Shown here: in pieces, positions 6,290-14,518 of the stretch
Layout of the letters: every line of letters begins with the position of its first letter
Numbering within the stretch: position 1 is the first letter of the stretch
Assembly (NCBI GenBank): GCA_023146675.1
Contig: JAGLBQ010000188.1
Span: forward strand, 1 to 16,949
DNA length: 16,949 nucleotides
Direction of reading: 5' to 3'
DNA from: Cocleimonas sp.
Lineage (GTDB): Bacteria > Pseudomonadota > Gammaproteobacteria > Thiotrichales > Thiotrichaceae
Program-made: the position numbers and the translations under genes
Notes under the pieces: generated by a model
Told to the model about the DNA's origin: nothing
The model's input: only the letters and a program-made list of their open reading frames with translations
Database searches by the model: none

Positions 6290-7543
6290 TTAAAACAGTA
6301 TAAATACCAACGTATTATCAATATACACTAATGGAATACGATCCCGCTCCCACGTTGGTATATGCCTTTCCTGAAAGATTTTTTTCAGGCTTTTAGTGCG
6401 CTTTCTTTGTACTTGGTATATCTTTTCTCCACCTTGGCGAAAACGTATTTCCACCCTGTAATGATGTTTTACTAATAGATCATTAATTGACACTAAGTGG
6501 TCAATTTTCAATATCCTCTTTAAGTACGGAAGTTGCAAGGATTGATTAGTATTCCAGTGTATTATTTGCTCTGTATTATGCATTTTTAAGGGTTCGATGG
6601 CGTATAGATCATCTTGAAAACGACGCACTTCTATCCCTTGCCAATGAACAAAAGGCATTGCTGATTGCCCTGCATTTAATACATCCGATAAAATATGCCG
6701 TAGCTTTTTTTCAGAGGGTGCTAAAAAACCCTTTTGATCTAGAAAGTAACGAATAATAGCTTTACAACGTGGTACTGATAATTGCTTTAGTTTTTGAATA
6801 GAGAGTGTTCCACTACGCTTTCCTGCTAGCTGAGGCAAATCTTGCTCTAGATATTCTGCGAATAAAATTTTTGCTTCTGCTTGATGTTGTGCCGCACGCG
6901 CTAGTAATGAATTAATGCTTTTCCAACGATTTTTTAGACGCGGAACAATATCATGACGCAAGAAATTACGATCGAAACATTGATTTTGATTACTAGGATC
7001 TTCAATAGTCTCTAGCTTATGTTGTTGTGCATATTGCTCTAACGATTGGCGCGATTGCCCCAATAAGGGACGTATATGTTGACCACTAGCAAAGCGACTC
7101 ATAACAGGCATCGCTGCTAAGCCATTAACCCCTGCACCACGAAATAATTGAATCAACAACGTCTCCGCTTGATCATCTTGATGATGCGCGGTAACTAACA
7201 CCTCATCTTGTTGAAGTCTCTGTGAAAACATTTGATAGCGCGCTTCTCTAGCCACAGCCTCCACACTCTTTCCTTTTGGAACAATCAGGTTCAAACTCGC
7301 TATTTCACAATTAACGTCTAAACTACTACAGATGTTCAAACAATGTTGCGACCATGGCTTGGCTGCTTCTTGCAAACCATGATCAATATAAATGGCGCGT
7401 ATTTGTAACGTTTGGGAGGAATTTATTGCCACTAATGCATGCAATAAAACATGAGAGTCTAACCCTCCACTGTAGGCAACTAACAATTTTTTTGCAGTGG
7501 TTAAGGAATTTAATTTGTTTAATAGATCAAGTGAAATAGACAT
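6290..7543 (-). CDS. tilS: tRNA(Ile)-lysidine synthase
   Basis: Modifies C34 of tRNA-Ile2 (anticodon CAU) to lysidine, using ATP and lysine, so that it decodes AUA. It is essential in most bacteria. The PP-loop ATPase motif is seen as SGGLDS (25-30). Other signatures are IDHGLQ (54-59), TAHHQDDQAETLLIQLFRGAGVNGL (119-142) and DRNFLRHDIVPRL (191 onward). The central and C-terminal tRNA-binding domains follow. Length is 417 residues (E. coli 432); the protein ends abruptly at DNTLVFILF, about 20-25 residues shorter than E. coli TilS after the RIPLVYID strand. The upstream ribosome-binding site is not evident. The gene is divergent from the glycoside-hydrolase-like gene and leads into yqhA. Confidence 0.93.
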   Translation of the reverse strand: MSISLDLLNKLNSLTTAKKLLVAYSGGLDSHVLLHALVAINSSQTLQIRAIYIDHGLQEAAKPWSQHCLNICSSLDVNCEIASLNLIVPKGKSVEAVAREARYQMFSQRLQQDEVLVTAHHQDDQAETLLIQLFRGAGVNGLAAMPVMSRFASGQHIRPLLGQSRQSLEQYAQQHKLETIEDPSNQNQCFDRNFLRHDIVPRLKNRWKSINSLLARAAQHQAEAKILFAEYLEQDLPQLAGKRSGTLSIQKLKQLSVPRCKAIIRYFLDQKGFLAPSEKKLRHILSDVLNAGQSAMPFVHWQGIEVRRFQDDLYAIEPLKMHNTEQIIHWNTNQSLQLPYLKRILKIDHLVSINDLLVKHHYRVEIRFRQGGEKIYQVQRKRTKSLKKIFQERHIPTWERDRIPLVYIDNTLVFILF

Positions 7544-7592
7544 TTTGTTATGGTAAATCTATTCAAGCACTCTAATCAAGCAACTGTTTTAC

Positions 7593-7621
7593 TTGAAATT
7601 GTCAGTATGGAGTTAGATAAT
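7593..7621 (+). promoter_or_regulatory. sigma70-type promoter for the glycoside-hydrolase-like gene
   Basis: TTGAAA (7593-7598) and GATAAT (7616-7621) are separated by exactly 17 nt, each one base from consensus. Predicted start is near 7628, leaving a leader of about 35 nt before the ATG at 7663. The site lies in the divergent region with tilS. Confidence 0.6.
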
Positions 7622-7662
7622 CCGACGCTGAAAAAATTCTCCACCACACATTACACTTAAAC

Positions 7663-9900
7663 ATGGACATTTTAATGCGTATATTCAAGGGCTTACCTAT
7701 ACTTATTTCTATTATCTCTGCTGTCTGTATTGGTGTTTTTTTATTTCTCTTATCCCAACCAGACCCCATTCCTACCCCTACCAAGTCAGAATTAAAGACA
7801 TTACCTAAAACCCATAGCGATGAAATTTTAGGCATCAACACCAATGAGGTTCGTGAAGATACCTCAAGTATTCCCTTTATTGATTTATTTAAAGCATCCA
7901 TACCTTTTGATCAAACCTATCCTTGGCTCAGTAAAAAAGAAGTGGAGTATGATAAAAATGGCTGGGCTAAAAACTTGCATGGTGGTGTTGCGGGAACTAA
8001 ATTTTTAAATCGCCTTCCTGCGGGTACTGTTCCTGATGGTTTTTATACTGTTCTTTACGAAGGACAAGGTAAAATTCACTATGGTAATGATGCGTCTATT
8101 GTCGTGCGTCGCCCTGGTAAAGATATTATTGAGATCAAGGCGGGCAAAGATAATATTCTAAATGCTTCTTTAGTTATTCAAAAATCTGACCCTAAAAACT
8201 ATATTCGCAATATCCGTGTATTGATGGCGGGCGGTATTTGTGCAGATAAGCCGCATCAGCATGTTGAAAGTGAAAAAAACTGTTCTGGAAACAATTATTT
8301 ATCCTTTGAAACGCATTATAAAACCATTATTTTTAATCCTTATTACCTAGATTTTATGCGCCACTTTAAAGTAGTGCGCTTTATGAACATGTCGGGGATG
8401 ACACGTAACCCGATTGAACACTGGAAAGATCGCAACACATTAGAGAAAGCAACGTGGGGTGGCAAGCCAAAATCCCGTGGTGCGCCGATTGAGATCATGG
8501 TGGAGCTGGCTAATCGCCTTAACGCCAACCCTTGGTTTTCACTTCCTTATAAAGCAAATGATGATTACATTCGCCAATTTTCACGCTATGTTAATAAACA
8601 TTTAAAGCCCCACCTTAAAGTCTATGCCGAATACAGCAATGAAACATGGAACCCTATTTTTGTGCATCATAAATATGCGATTGAAATGGGGCAAAAGTTA
8701 AATCTTGATGCGGATGAAAACAAAGCAGGGCAAAAATATTATTCTAGGCGCAGTATTGAAAGCTTTAAAATCTGGGAGCAAGAGTTTAATGGCACAGAGC
8801 GCCTCATTCGCACCATGGGTGCATGGTCAAGTAATCCACGCTTATCTAGCTTACTCCTCTCCTATCATGATGCGTATAAACAAACCGATGCGCTAGCAAT
8901 TGCACCTTACTTCACCACCACGCTAAAAAAAATGCGTCAGGCTGAAAATACCGATGATATTTTTGCAACACTAACTAATAAATACAATAAAAAAGGCGTT
9001 GCTGCCAGCATTCAACAAATGCGCGTACAACAAAAAGTAGCGGATGCTTTTGGTGTTGATTTAGTTGCCTATGAAGGTGGACAACATTTGGTAGACTGGG
9101 ATACTAGGCGGGTTGATGAAAACCCAAATCCACTCCTTTATGAAGCTAATCGTGATCCTCGTATGGGCGAACTTTACCTAGAATATCTACATGAGTGGGA
9201 TAAAGCAGGTGGTAAGGTATTTGTACTGTTCAGCGCACCGAGAATCTATAGCTGGTATGGAAGCTGGGGATTAAAAGAACATATCGCACAACCCCGTAAT
9301 AAAGCGCCCAAGTTTGATGCCGCATTGACCTATTTAGAGCAAATACGCAAAACACGCCATCTCTCTAGCCAGCAACTATCCCTTGGTAAGAACCAAGAAA
9401 TTTCTATTCCTGCTTCCAGTGATATAAAAGATATTTGGAGCATGGATACTTACTGGAAGATTAATCCAGCAGAGGACAAGACCGTTCCTAACGCACTGAT
9501 AAAAAAGTCACAACTTGAAATTAAAGAAGACTTATCTGCAAAATGGCAAGCACATTGGGATAATCATAATCTTTATATGACACTTGCGGTTAAAGACGAC
9601 AAGATACAAACAGGTGACTCCGTTCATTTTGATATAACCACGGATAAACTTTATCAGTTTAAATACACGCCACTGGGTAGAGCTAGGAATACTTCACTGT
9701 GTACACTAGTTGATGGTGGATATTTGCTAACTACCTCAATTCCTTGGAGTAGCCTTAACTTTAATCCTAAAAAACAATCCAAATTACGCCTACGTTTACA
9801 CTTAACAGATGAGGATATAGGGGCAGAAACGACGGTGCTAGTCTGGCCAGTGAGTAAAGGAAAGGATAAGCAAGACCCTGTTATGAGCCTTGCGCAATAG
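7663..9900 (+). CDS. membrane-anchored glycoside-hydrolase-like protein with CBM9-like C-terminus
   Basis: A 745-residue protein. An N-terminal signal-anchor helix (about 9-31) and a Pro/Thr-rich linker place it outside the inner membrane. A beta-sandwich-like region (about 85-200) comes before a TIM-barrel-like domain (about 215-560). Two acidic residues sit as in clan GH-A retaining enzymes: E327 in YAEYSNETWN (candidate acid/base) and E471 in LVAYEGGQ (candidate nucleophile), 144 residues apart. The last part (about 588-745), with IWSMDTYWKI, AHWDNHNLYMTLAVKDDKI and DSVHFDITTDK, looks like a CBM9-type carbohydrate-binding or family-9-like sandwich. Substrate is unknown; a cell-surface or matrix polysaccharide is plausible. 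An alternative ATG at 7675 is possible. No sugar-transport gene is adjacent, so it stands alone behind its own promoter. Confidence 0.65.
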   Translation: MDILMRIFKGLPILISIISAVCIGVFLFLLSQPDPIPTPTKSELKTLPKTHSDEILGINTNEVREDTSSIPFIDLFKASIPFDQTYPWLSKKEVEYDKNGWAKNLHGGVAGTKFLNRLPAGTVPDGFYTVLYEGQGKIHYGNDASIVVRRPGKDIIEIKAGKDNILNASLVIQKSDPKNYIRNIRVLMAGGICADKPHQHVESEKNCSGNNYLSFETHYKTIIFNPYYLDFMRHFKVVRFMNMSGMTRNPIEHWKDRNTLEKATWGGKPKSRGAPIEIMVELANRLNANPWFSLPYKANDDYIRQFSRYVNKHLKPHLKVYAEYSNETWNPIFVHHKYAIEMGQKLNLDADENKAGQKYYSRRSIESFKIWEQEFNGTERLIRTMGAWSSNPRLSSLLLSYHDAYKQTDALAIAPYFTTTLKKMRQAENTDDIFATLTNKYNKKGVAASIQQMRVQQKVADAFGVDLVAYEGGQHLVDWDTRRVDENPNPLLYEANRDPRMGELYLEYLHEWDKAGGKVFVLFSAPRIYSWYGSWGLKEHIAQPRNKAPKFDAALTYLEQIRKTRHLSSQQLSLGKNQEISIPASSDIKDIWSMDTYWKINPAEDKTVPNALIKKSQLEIKEDLSAKWQAHWDNHNLYMTLAVKDDKIQTGDSVHFDITTDKLYQFKYTPLGRARNTSLCTLVDGGYLLTTSIPWSSLNFNPKKQSKLRLRLHLTDEDIGAETTVLVWPVSKGKDKQDPVMSLAQ

Positions 9901-9902
9901 AT

Positions 9903-9929
9903 TAAAATAGGAGTGAAATTTTAGTTTTT
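9903..9929 (+). terminator. weak terminator-like hairpin after the hydrolase-like gene
   Basis: TAAAAT (9903-9908) pairs with ATTTTA (9918-9923), followed by GTTTTT. The stem is all A-T, so it would be weak. Part of this sequence also belongs to a longer inverted repeat, GAGTGAAAT (9911-9919) with ATTTCACTC (9972-9980). Confidence 0.3.
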
Positions 9930-9980
9930 CAGTGTAATATCTAAAAATATCGCACGAAAATCTAGATAACTATTTCACTC
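9911..9980. repeat. 9-bp inverted repeat in the leader of the HPP gene
   Basis: GAGTGAAAT (9911-9919) and ATTTCACTC (9972-9980) are perfect inverted copies 52 nt apart, in the 100-nt gap before the HPP gene. The spacing is too long for a simple operator dimer but suits an mRNA stem closing off the leader. No other evidence of function is seen. Confidence 0.35.
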
Positions 9981-10000
9981 AATATTTCCATCCAAACACT

Positions 10001-11152
10001 ATGAAACCACTAATAACGCTATTTTTCCCCGCCGCAAACACCACCTCATTAAGTGAAAAGCTAATCTCAGGACTAGCTGCTTTTTCAGCCATTTTACTCG
10101 TTATGCTGATTAGCCAAATATTTATCCCTAGCCAAGATTTACCCTTAGTCGTGGCATCATTTGGTGCATCAGCGGTATTACTCTTTGCGGTTCCGTTAGG
10201 TCCATTATCTCAACCTTGGTCATTAGTTGGCGGGCATCTTATCTCTGCTTTTATTGGCATTACAGTAGCTAAACTTATCCCTGATATTGCCATTGCTTCT
10301 GCGCTTGCCGTTGGTTTGTCTATTTCGATTATGTATATCAGCGCATGCCTGCATCCACCAGGGGCGGCTACTGCATTGAGCGCGGTAGTCGGTGGCTCTA
10401 CGGTACTGGAAATAGGCTATGAGTTTATGCTTTTCCCTGTTGCATTGAATATTTTAGTGATGCTTATTTTTGCTTTAGTGATTAATAATTTGATGCCAAG
10501 ACGCTATTACCCCAATACACTGAAAGCTTACCAAAATAGAAACAAACCTGAGCAAATTACGGAAGAACAAGCAACACTAAGCGTTAGTCGTGAAGATATT
10601 AAATATGCTCTCAAAGAAATAGATGCTTATATCGATGTATCTGATGAAAACTTAAATACTATTTTCAACCTCTCTGCGACTCGTGCTCGACGTAAACGAA
10701 TGGGAGAAATATATGTTAACGATATTATGCAAAGCGATGTCATAACCGCCGAGTATGGTGATACGCTAGAAAACATCTGGATGTTAATGGCAAAGCATAA
10801 AATACGTAGTATTCCTATTATAGATAAATTAAACCGTATACAAGGCATTATCACCATTGCAGATTTTTTAAATCAGGTAAAAGCACCCACAGCTGACCCC
10901 TTAAAAGAACGCTTAGAATATTTTCTGCAAAAGACAGAGCGTATCAGTACAGATAAACCTGAGTATGCAGGGCATCTTATGCAGACTAATCTTGTCACCA
11001 TACACCCCGATCAACATATTCTAGATTTGTTTCCAATTTTCTACACCTCAGGAATCCATCACCTGCCTGTTGTTGATCATGACAAACAACTAGTAGGGAT
11101 AATCACACCAAAAAATTTAATGCTTGCGCTACATGCTGATTTACAGACTTGA
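10001..11152 (+). CDS. HPP family membrane protein with C-terminal CBS pair
   Basis: A 383-residue protein. The N-terminal half (about 20-165) has several hydrophobic segments and the family signature CLHPPGAATALSAVVGG (about 115-131). The second half carries two CBS domains: about 238-292 (VNDIMQSDVITAEYGDTLENIWMLMAKHKIRSIPIID) and about 323-380 (GHLMQTNLVTIHPDQHILDLF, then GIHHLPVVDHDKQLVGIITPKNLM). CBS pairs usually bind adenine nucleotides and gate the attached domain. HPP proteins of cyanobacteria and chloroplasts have been linked to nitrite transport. With NnrS and a hemerythrin next on the same strand, a role in nitrogen-oxide handling is a reasonable inference, not a demonstration. 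No good ribosome-binding site precedes the ATG. Confidence 0.85.
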   Translation: MKPLITLFFPAANTTSLSEKLISGLAAFSAILLVMLISQIFIPSQDLPLVVASFGASAVLLFAVPLGPLSQPWSLVGGHLISAFIGITVAKLIPDIAIASALAVGLSISIMYISACLHPPGAATALSAVVGGSTVLEIGYEFMLFPVALNILVMLIFALVINNLMPRRYYPNTLKAYQNRNKPEQITEEQATLSVSREDIKYALKEIDAYIDVSDENLNTIFNLSATRARRKRMGEIYVNDIMQSDVITAEYGDTLENIWMLMAKHKIRSIPIIDKLNRIQGIITIADFLNQVKAPTADPLKERLEYFLQKTERISTDKPEYAGHLMQTNLVTIHPDQHILDLFPIFYTSGIHHLPVVDHDKQLVGIITPKNLMLALHADLQT

Positions 11153-11282
11153 TGCATTCTAGTGAGGACTGCTCATTTGTAAGTTGAATCAGCTTGTCGA
11201 GCATCGCAAGATAACGTCAACCGATATTTTTGCATTATCAAATAATATTTTATTATGACGTAATTTCAAGCAACCCTTTCCT

Positions 11283-11296
11283 TTGATATAAATCAT
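11283..11296 (+). promoter_or_regulatory. FNR/DNR-type binding site upstream of nnrS
   Basis: TTGAT-ATAA-ATCAT matches the FNR-family palindrome TTGAT-N4-ATCAA at 9 of 10 positions. Its centre is at 11289.5. A -10-like GATAGT (11319-11324) would put the start near 11331, which places the box at about -41.5, the class II activator position. NnrS genes are typically controlled by NO-responsive members of the FNR family (NNR, DNR), so the site fits its neighbour. Confidence 0.6.
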
Positions 11297-11371
11297 TGAG
11301 AAATCAGGGGCACTATACGATAGTCCAGCCAAACTATACTATCTAAAATCCTTAATAACAGGCTTGGGCAA

Positions 11372-12574
11372 ATGATAAACCTTGAAACACCCTACCCGCA
11401 TAAAACAGCATTCTTACAACTTGGCTTTCGCCCTTTTTTCGCTTCTGCAATGATGATTGGCGTATTGGGAATGTTGGCGTGGATGGTTCTATATTTTACA
11501 GGCTGGACACTGCCTGCAATGCAGTATCCAACCATCCAGTGGCATGCGCATGAAATGGTATTTGGCTATGGAACAGCACTAGCGGCTGGCTTCTTACTAA
11601 CCGCAATCCGCAACTGGACAGGGCTACAAACAGTCCAAAACAAACCATTGTTAATTCTGTTTTTACTGTGGGTAACAGCCCGCATTTTGCCTTTTGTACT
11701 ACCCAACTCCATGCTATGGCTATTGGCAATTATTGACCTGAGTTTTAATTTATTTCTTGCTATCGCAACTACTCTGCCTATTTATAAAGCTCGCCAATGG
11801 AATAACAGTGCCTTTCCAGGAAAAATGATTTTATTGCTCATCGCCAATGCATTATTTTATCTAGGATTATTAGGAATTTGGCCAATGGCATTGCATATTG
11901 GTTTATACGCTGGCTTTTATGTCATTGTCGCCTTGATCTTCACTTTGGGACGACGCGTCATTCCCTTCTTTATCCAAAATGGCGTGGATTATGAATTCAC
12001 CGCTAAAAATTGGAAATGGTTGGATATTTCTAATTTATTTGTATTCTTATTTTTCGCTATCGCCGATATAGCCGATGACTATTACTCCATCCCTTATCTT
12101 ACTGCGCTATTAGCCACTATTTTGCTGGTTCTTAATGGAATTCGACTTTATGGGTGGTATACGCATGGCATCTGGCAAAAAACCTTATTATGGAGTCTCT
12201 ATATTGGTTATGCATGGTTAGTCTTTGGCTTCCTGTTAAAAGCATTAATGGCATTTTTACCAATCTCACCCTTTTTAGCCATACACGCCTTTGCCTATGG
12301 CGGTGTTGGGTTGATTACCATCGGTATGATGGCGCGTGTTTCGCTGGGTCATACAGGGCGCAATGTATCTGAACCACCTAAAATATTAGTCTGGGTTTAT
12401 AGTTTATTAGCCATTGGTGCCGTTGTTCGAGTTATCTTTCCACTATTTAATACTAGCCTGTATCAATGGTGGATTGGAATTGCACAAGGTTTATGGGTTG
12501 TAGCATTTGCTATTTTATTGTTTACCTATTTGCCTATGTTTATTAAACCGCGTATTGATAAACGACCTGGATAG
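11372..12574 (+). CDS. nnrS: NnrS family heme/copper membrane protein
   Basis: A 400-residue integral membrane protein with about 10-12 hydrophobic helices. Family hallmarks are FLQLGFRPFFASAMMIGVLGMLAWM near the N-terminus and WHAHEMVFGYGTALAAGFLLTAIRNWTG (from W57), where H58 and H60 are candidate metal ligands. GRRVIPFFIQNG in the middle and HAFAYGGVGLITIGMMARVSLGHTGR toward the C-terminus complete the match. NnrS helps cells resist nitric oxide, limiting iron-nitrosyl damage, and is associated with denitrification regulons. Upstream is an FNR/DNR-like box. Five nt after its stop begins a hemerythrin gene, so the two form one transcription unit. Confidence 0.92.
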   Translation: MINLETPYPHKTAFLQLGFRPFFASAMMIGVLGMLAWMVLYFTGWTLPAMQYPTIQWHAHEMVFGYGTALAAGFLLTAIRNWTGLQTVQNKPLLILFLLWVTARILPFVLPNSMLWLLAIIDLSFNLFLAIATTLPIYKARQWNNSAFPGKMILLLIANALFYLGLLGIWPMALHIGLYAGFYVIVALIFTLGRRVIPFFIQNGVDYEFTAKNWKWLDISNLFVFLFFAIADIADDYYSIPYLTALLATILLVLNGIRLYGWYTHGIWQKTLLWSLYIGYAWLVFGFLLKALMAFLPISPFLAIHAFAYGGVGLITIGMMARVSLGHTGRNVSEPPKILVWVYSLLAIGAVVRVIFPLFNTSLYQWWIGIAQGLWVVAFAILLFTYLPMFIKPRIDKRPG

Positions 12575-12579
12575 TAATA

Positions 12580-13038
12580 ATGAAAAGAATAGAACAGCTA
12601 CGCCCTTTGTCAATGGAGCACCATTTATCGTTAGTGTTGGCAAATAAGGCGATTAAAACAGCAAAAAGTAATGATAAAGCAAAAATCGAAGTGCTGTGCA
12701 AACAAATTGCACAGGAGTTTGATATTCGTTGGGAGGCACATTTTATAAAAGAAGAACTATCACTATTCGCTATTTTTGAAAATAAATATCGCGCAAAATT
12801 AATTGCAGATGCACACAAGGATGCGGAACTTACAGCCTTTTTAAGAGAACAGCATAACCAAATGCGCACCATGTCAGCCGATATGAGCGATGGGCGCACG
12901 GATCAATTAGAAGATTTTGGGATATTACTAAGGGATCATACACGCTTGGAAGAGCGGCGATTATTTCCGCTGATTTCAGAATTATTTAATGCTGAAGAGT
13001 TGCATAGGGTAGCGATTAGTACTGCACATGATGCTTAG
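12580..13038 (+). CDS. hemerythrin-domain protein
   Basis: A 152-residue all-helical protein with the di-iron HHE pattern: H14/H15 (SMEHHLSL), H54 and E58 (HFIKE), H92 (REQHNQMR), H120 and E124 (RDHTRLEERRLFPLI). These are the ligands expected for a carboxylate-bridged di-iron centre. Soluble hemerythrin-like proteins bind oxygen or NO, and some repair NO-damaged iron centres. The start lies 5 nt after the nnrS stop, so it is translationally linked and should share the FNR/DNR-type control. It is likely the cytoplasmic partner of NnrS in NO stress, by inference from context. A single-domain protein, not the YtfE/RIC form with its extra N-terminal domain. Confidence 0.88.
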   Translation: MKRIEQLRPLSMEHHLSLVLANKAIKTAKSNDKAKIEVLCKQIAQEFDIRWEAHFIKEELSLFAIFENKYRAKLIADAHKDAELTAFLREQHNQMRTMSADMSDGRTDQLEDFGILLRDHTRLEERRLFPLISELFNAEELHRVAISTAHDA

Positions 13039-13125
13039 AAACATATTCCATGCACGTCACTTAGAAAATTAAGCAACTCCAATATAAAGCTGCACAAGCA
13101 GTAAATATATAATCAAAAATATTCA

Positions 13126-13175
13126 TCTCGCAAAGACGAAAAAAACACCTTTGCGCGCTCTGCGTCTTTGCGAGA
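13126..13175. repeat. inverted repeat of the CTCGCAAAGACG type
   Basis: TCTCGCAAAGACG (13126-13138) is a perfect inverted copy of CGTCTTTGCGAGA (13163-13175), with a 24-nt loop that itself contains CTTTGCGCGCTCTG. The 13-bp stem lies between convergent genes. The motif resembles a dispersed intergenic repeat seen in many bacteria (CTCGCAAAGACGCAAAG). It may serve as a bidirectional transcription stop here. Confidence 0.6.
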
Positions 13176-13213
13176 GATATGTTTTGTCCTGCTTATAAGT
13201 TTATAGCTATAAG

Positions 13214-13618
13214 CTAAACTTTATTTCTTCTCTGCCAAAACATCCCACCAGCGACCGTTGCTGCAAGCATTAGCGCCATCACAATAGCACCTGTTAGGGT
13301 GATTTTCATATAATCTAATGCCAAACCCATGCTACCTGCTGCGGTAATTACTCCTACAATTAGCGTATGCAATAACACCTTATTTTTGGCTATCATTGCT
13401 GTAATATAACCACCAACAAACATCACTAATAAAAAGGCAGGAATGGCAATGAGATATCTAAATATACTAGGGTCAATCTCATTTAAAAAAGGATAGTCTT
13501 TAGACAACATTTTATAAGATACCATTGTGAGCAAAGCAACTAGCTGCAATACAAGAAAGGTGATAATAATAAAGGCACTGCCTGTGATGACTGATAATAT
13601 GCTTTTCATAAATTCCAT
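13214..13618 (-). CDS. small four-helix membrane protein, unknown
   Basis: A 134-residue, strongly hydrophobic protein with four likely membrane helices (about 8-32, 53-75, 80-100, 105-127) and a short basic C-terminus (WQRRNKV). The only soluble stretch of note is KMLSKDYPFLNEIDPS between helices 1 and 2. I do not recognise a family; nothing in it suggests a transporter or enzyme. A second ATG at 13609 (MKSIL) is an equally good start. It is downstream of the DUF2058 gene with an 83-nt gap that contains a terminator-like hairpin, so it is probably transcribed separately. Confidence 0.7.
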   Translation of the reverse strand: MEFMKSILSVITGSAFIIITFLVLQLVALLTMVSYKMLSKDYPFLNEIDPSIFRYLIAIPAFLLVMFVGGYITAMIAKNKVLLHTLIVGVITAAGSMGLALDYMKITLTGAIVMALMLAATVAGGMFWQRRNKV

Positions 13619-13642
13619 TTAGGTTGTGAAGATCTGATTACG

Positions 13643-13679
13643 TATTAAAACAAAGACAGAGAACTTCGCTCATTGTCTT
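13643..13679 (-). terminator. rho-independent terminator after the DUF2058 gene
   Basis: On the minus strand AAGACA-AT-GAG pairs with CTC-TGTCTT (9 bp with a 2-nt bulge, 7-nt loop, 13653-13679), followed by TGTTTTAATA. It starts 23 nt after the DUF2058 stop. Stem plus U-rich tail in the right place make it a credible terminator. Confidence 0.5.
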
Positions 13680-13701
13680 ATGACAAGATATTACTAAATA
13701 A

Positions 13702-14256
13702 TCACCACATTAAATCATCAGGAATTTGATAATCAGCATAAGGATCATCCCCATCCTGATCAGAATCAGCTTTCATTGGATCATTTAACAGGACTATAGA
13801 GCTACTATCTCGCTCATTAATTTTATTCGCCGCTTCCATAGGGATTAGATGATAGGTTTGCTCCAGCTTAGCAATCGCTATGCGACCACGGCTAATCAAA
13901 TCATGATTTTTCGCTGAGACATAAAGGGTTTTTATTTTATTATCATCCGTAAAATTATAAGCCTGCCCCTGATCGCCTTTAGCTTCTTCAATACTATTCA
14001 TTTCAATAATCTGGCGAATTTGCGCGGCAATGGCTTTTTGATCTGCTTGTTGATTATACTCAGTATTAGATTGTTGGCTTTTACGCAACTGCGTCTGACG
14101 TGCTTTTTCTGCCAGATCTGCTGCTTCATTTTTTAATACTATGTTTTCTTTACGACTTTTATTTACCGCCTTTTTTTTAGCAGAGTTAATTTTACGCACT
14201 TTTTGTTTATTGCTAAAACCAGCACCGAGTAATTGATCTTGGAGTGAGTTTGCCAT
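13702..14256 (-). CDS. yaiL: DUF2058 family protein (YaiL-like)
   Basis: A 184-residue hydrophilic protein closely matching E. coli YaiL. It has an N-terminal NSLQDQLLGAGFSNKQKVRKINSAKKK segment, a long charged helix that is probably coiled coil (about 30-80), then QIRQIIEMNSIEEAKGDQGQAYNFTDDNKIKTLYV, GRIAIAKLEQTYHLIPMEAANKINERDSSSIVLLN, and the diagnostic end DDPYADYQIPDDLMW. The lysine-rich N-terminal half and acidic C-terminus suggest an RNA- or nucleoprotein-associated role, but the family is functionally poorly defined. AAGG lies 8 nt before the ATG. A terminator-like hairpin follows. Confidence 0.9.
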   Translation of the reverse strand: MANSLQDQLLGAGFSNKQKVRKINSAKKKAVNKSRKENIVLKNEAADLAEKARQTQLRKSQQSNTEYNQQADQKAIAAQIRQIIEMNSIEEAKGDQGQAYNFTDDNKIKTLYVSAKNHDLISRGRIAIAKLEQTYHLIPMEAANKINERDSSSIVLLNDPMKADSDQDGDDPYADYQIPDDLMW

Positions 14257-14352
14257 ACTAAATACCTTATCTATGATGTATCTGTATTATAGAGGATTTA
14301 ATCTGCACAAACAGGTGCTATAGAAAGGAATTGTATTGGAAAAGGAATATCT

Positions 14353-14415
14353 ATGATGATTTTTTTTGATAGCCTACTAGAAAGTATATGGCTGGGGATA
14401 AAAGGGGAGGAGTAA
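14353..14415 (+). CDS. possible 20-aa microprotein
   Basis: ATG ATG to TAA reads MMIFFDSLLESIWLGIKGEE, with AAAAGGA about 6 nt upstream, a good ribosome-binding site. The peptide is amphipathic and hydrophobic, like small membrane-active peptides. The ORF is too short to be confident and no homolog is recognised. Confidence 0.2.
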   Translation: MMIFFDSLLESIWLGIKGEE

Positions 14416-14518
14416 TGGGTTCAGCTTGAGAGCCTCGCTGTCATCCATCTGTAGCCTAAGCTTACTAAACTTGATTTTAAGGCAGTTCTTGGAAATTAAA
14501 TTTTCTGACTATCGAAGA

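Noticed and set aside
8705..8896. Short plus-strand frame inside the hydrolase-like gene
   Set aside because: Out of frame with the 745-residue protein and without any signal of its own.
12543..12899. 118-codon minus-strand frame over nnrS end and hemerythrin
   Set aside because: It overlaps two recognised genes in the opposite direction; its Ser/Cys-rich composition is typical of an antisense shadow.
14450..14462. CTGTAGCCTAAG as a second copy of the palindrome at 1440-1467
   Set aside because: Only about 12 bases are shared and the inverted partner is missing, so chance is as likely.
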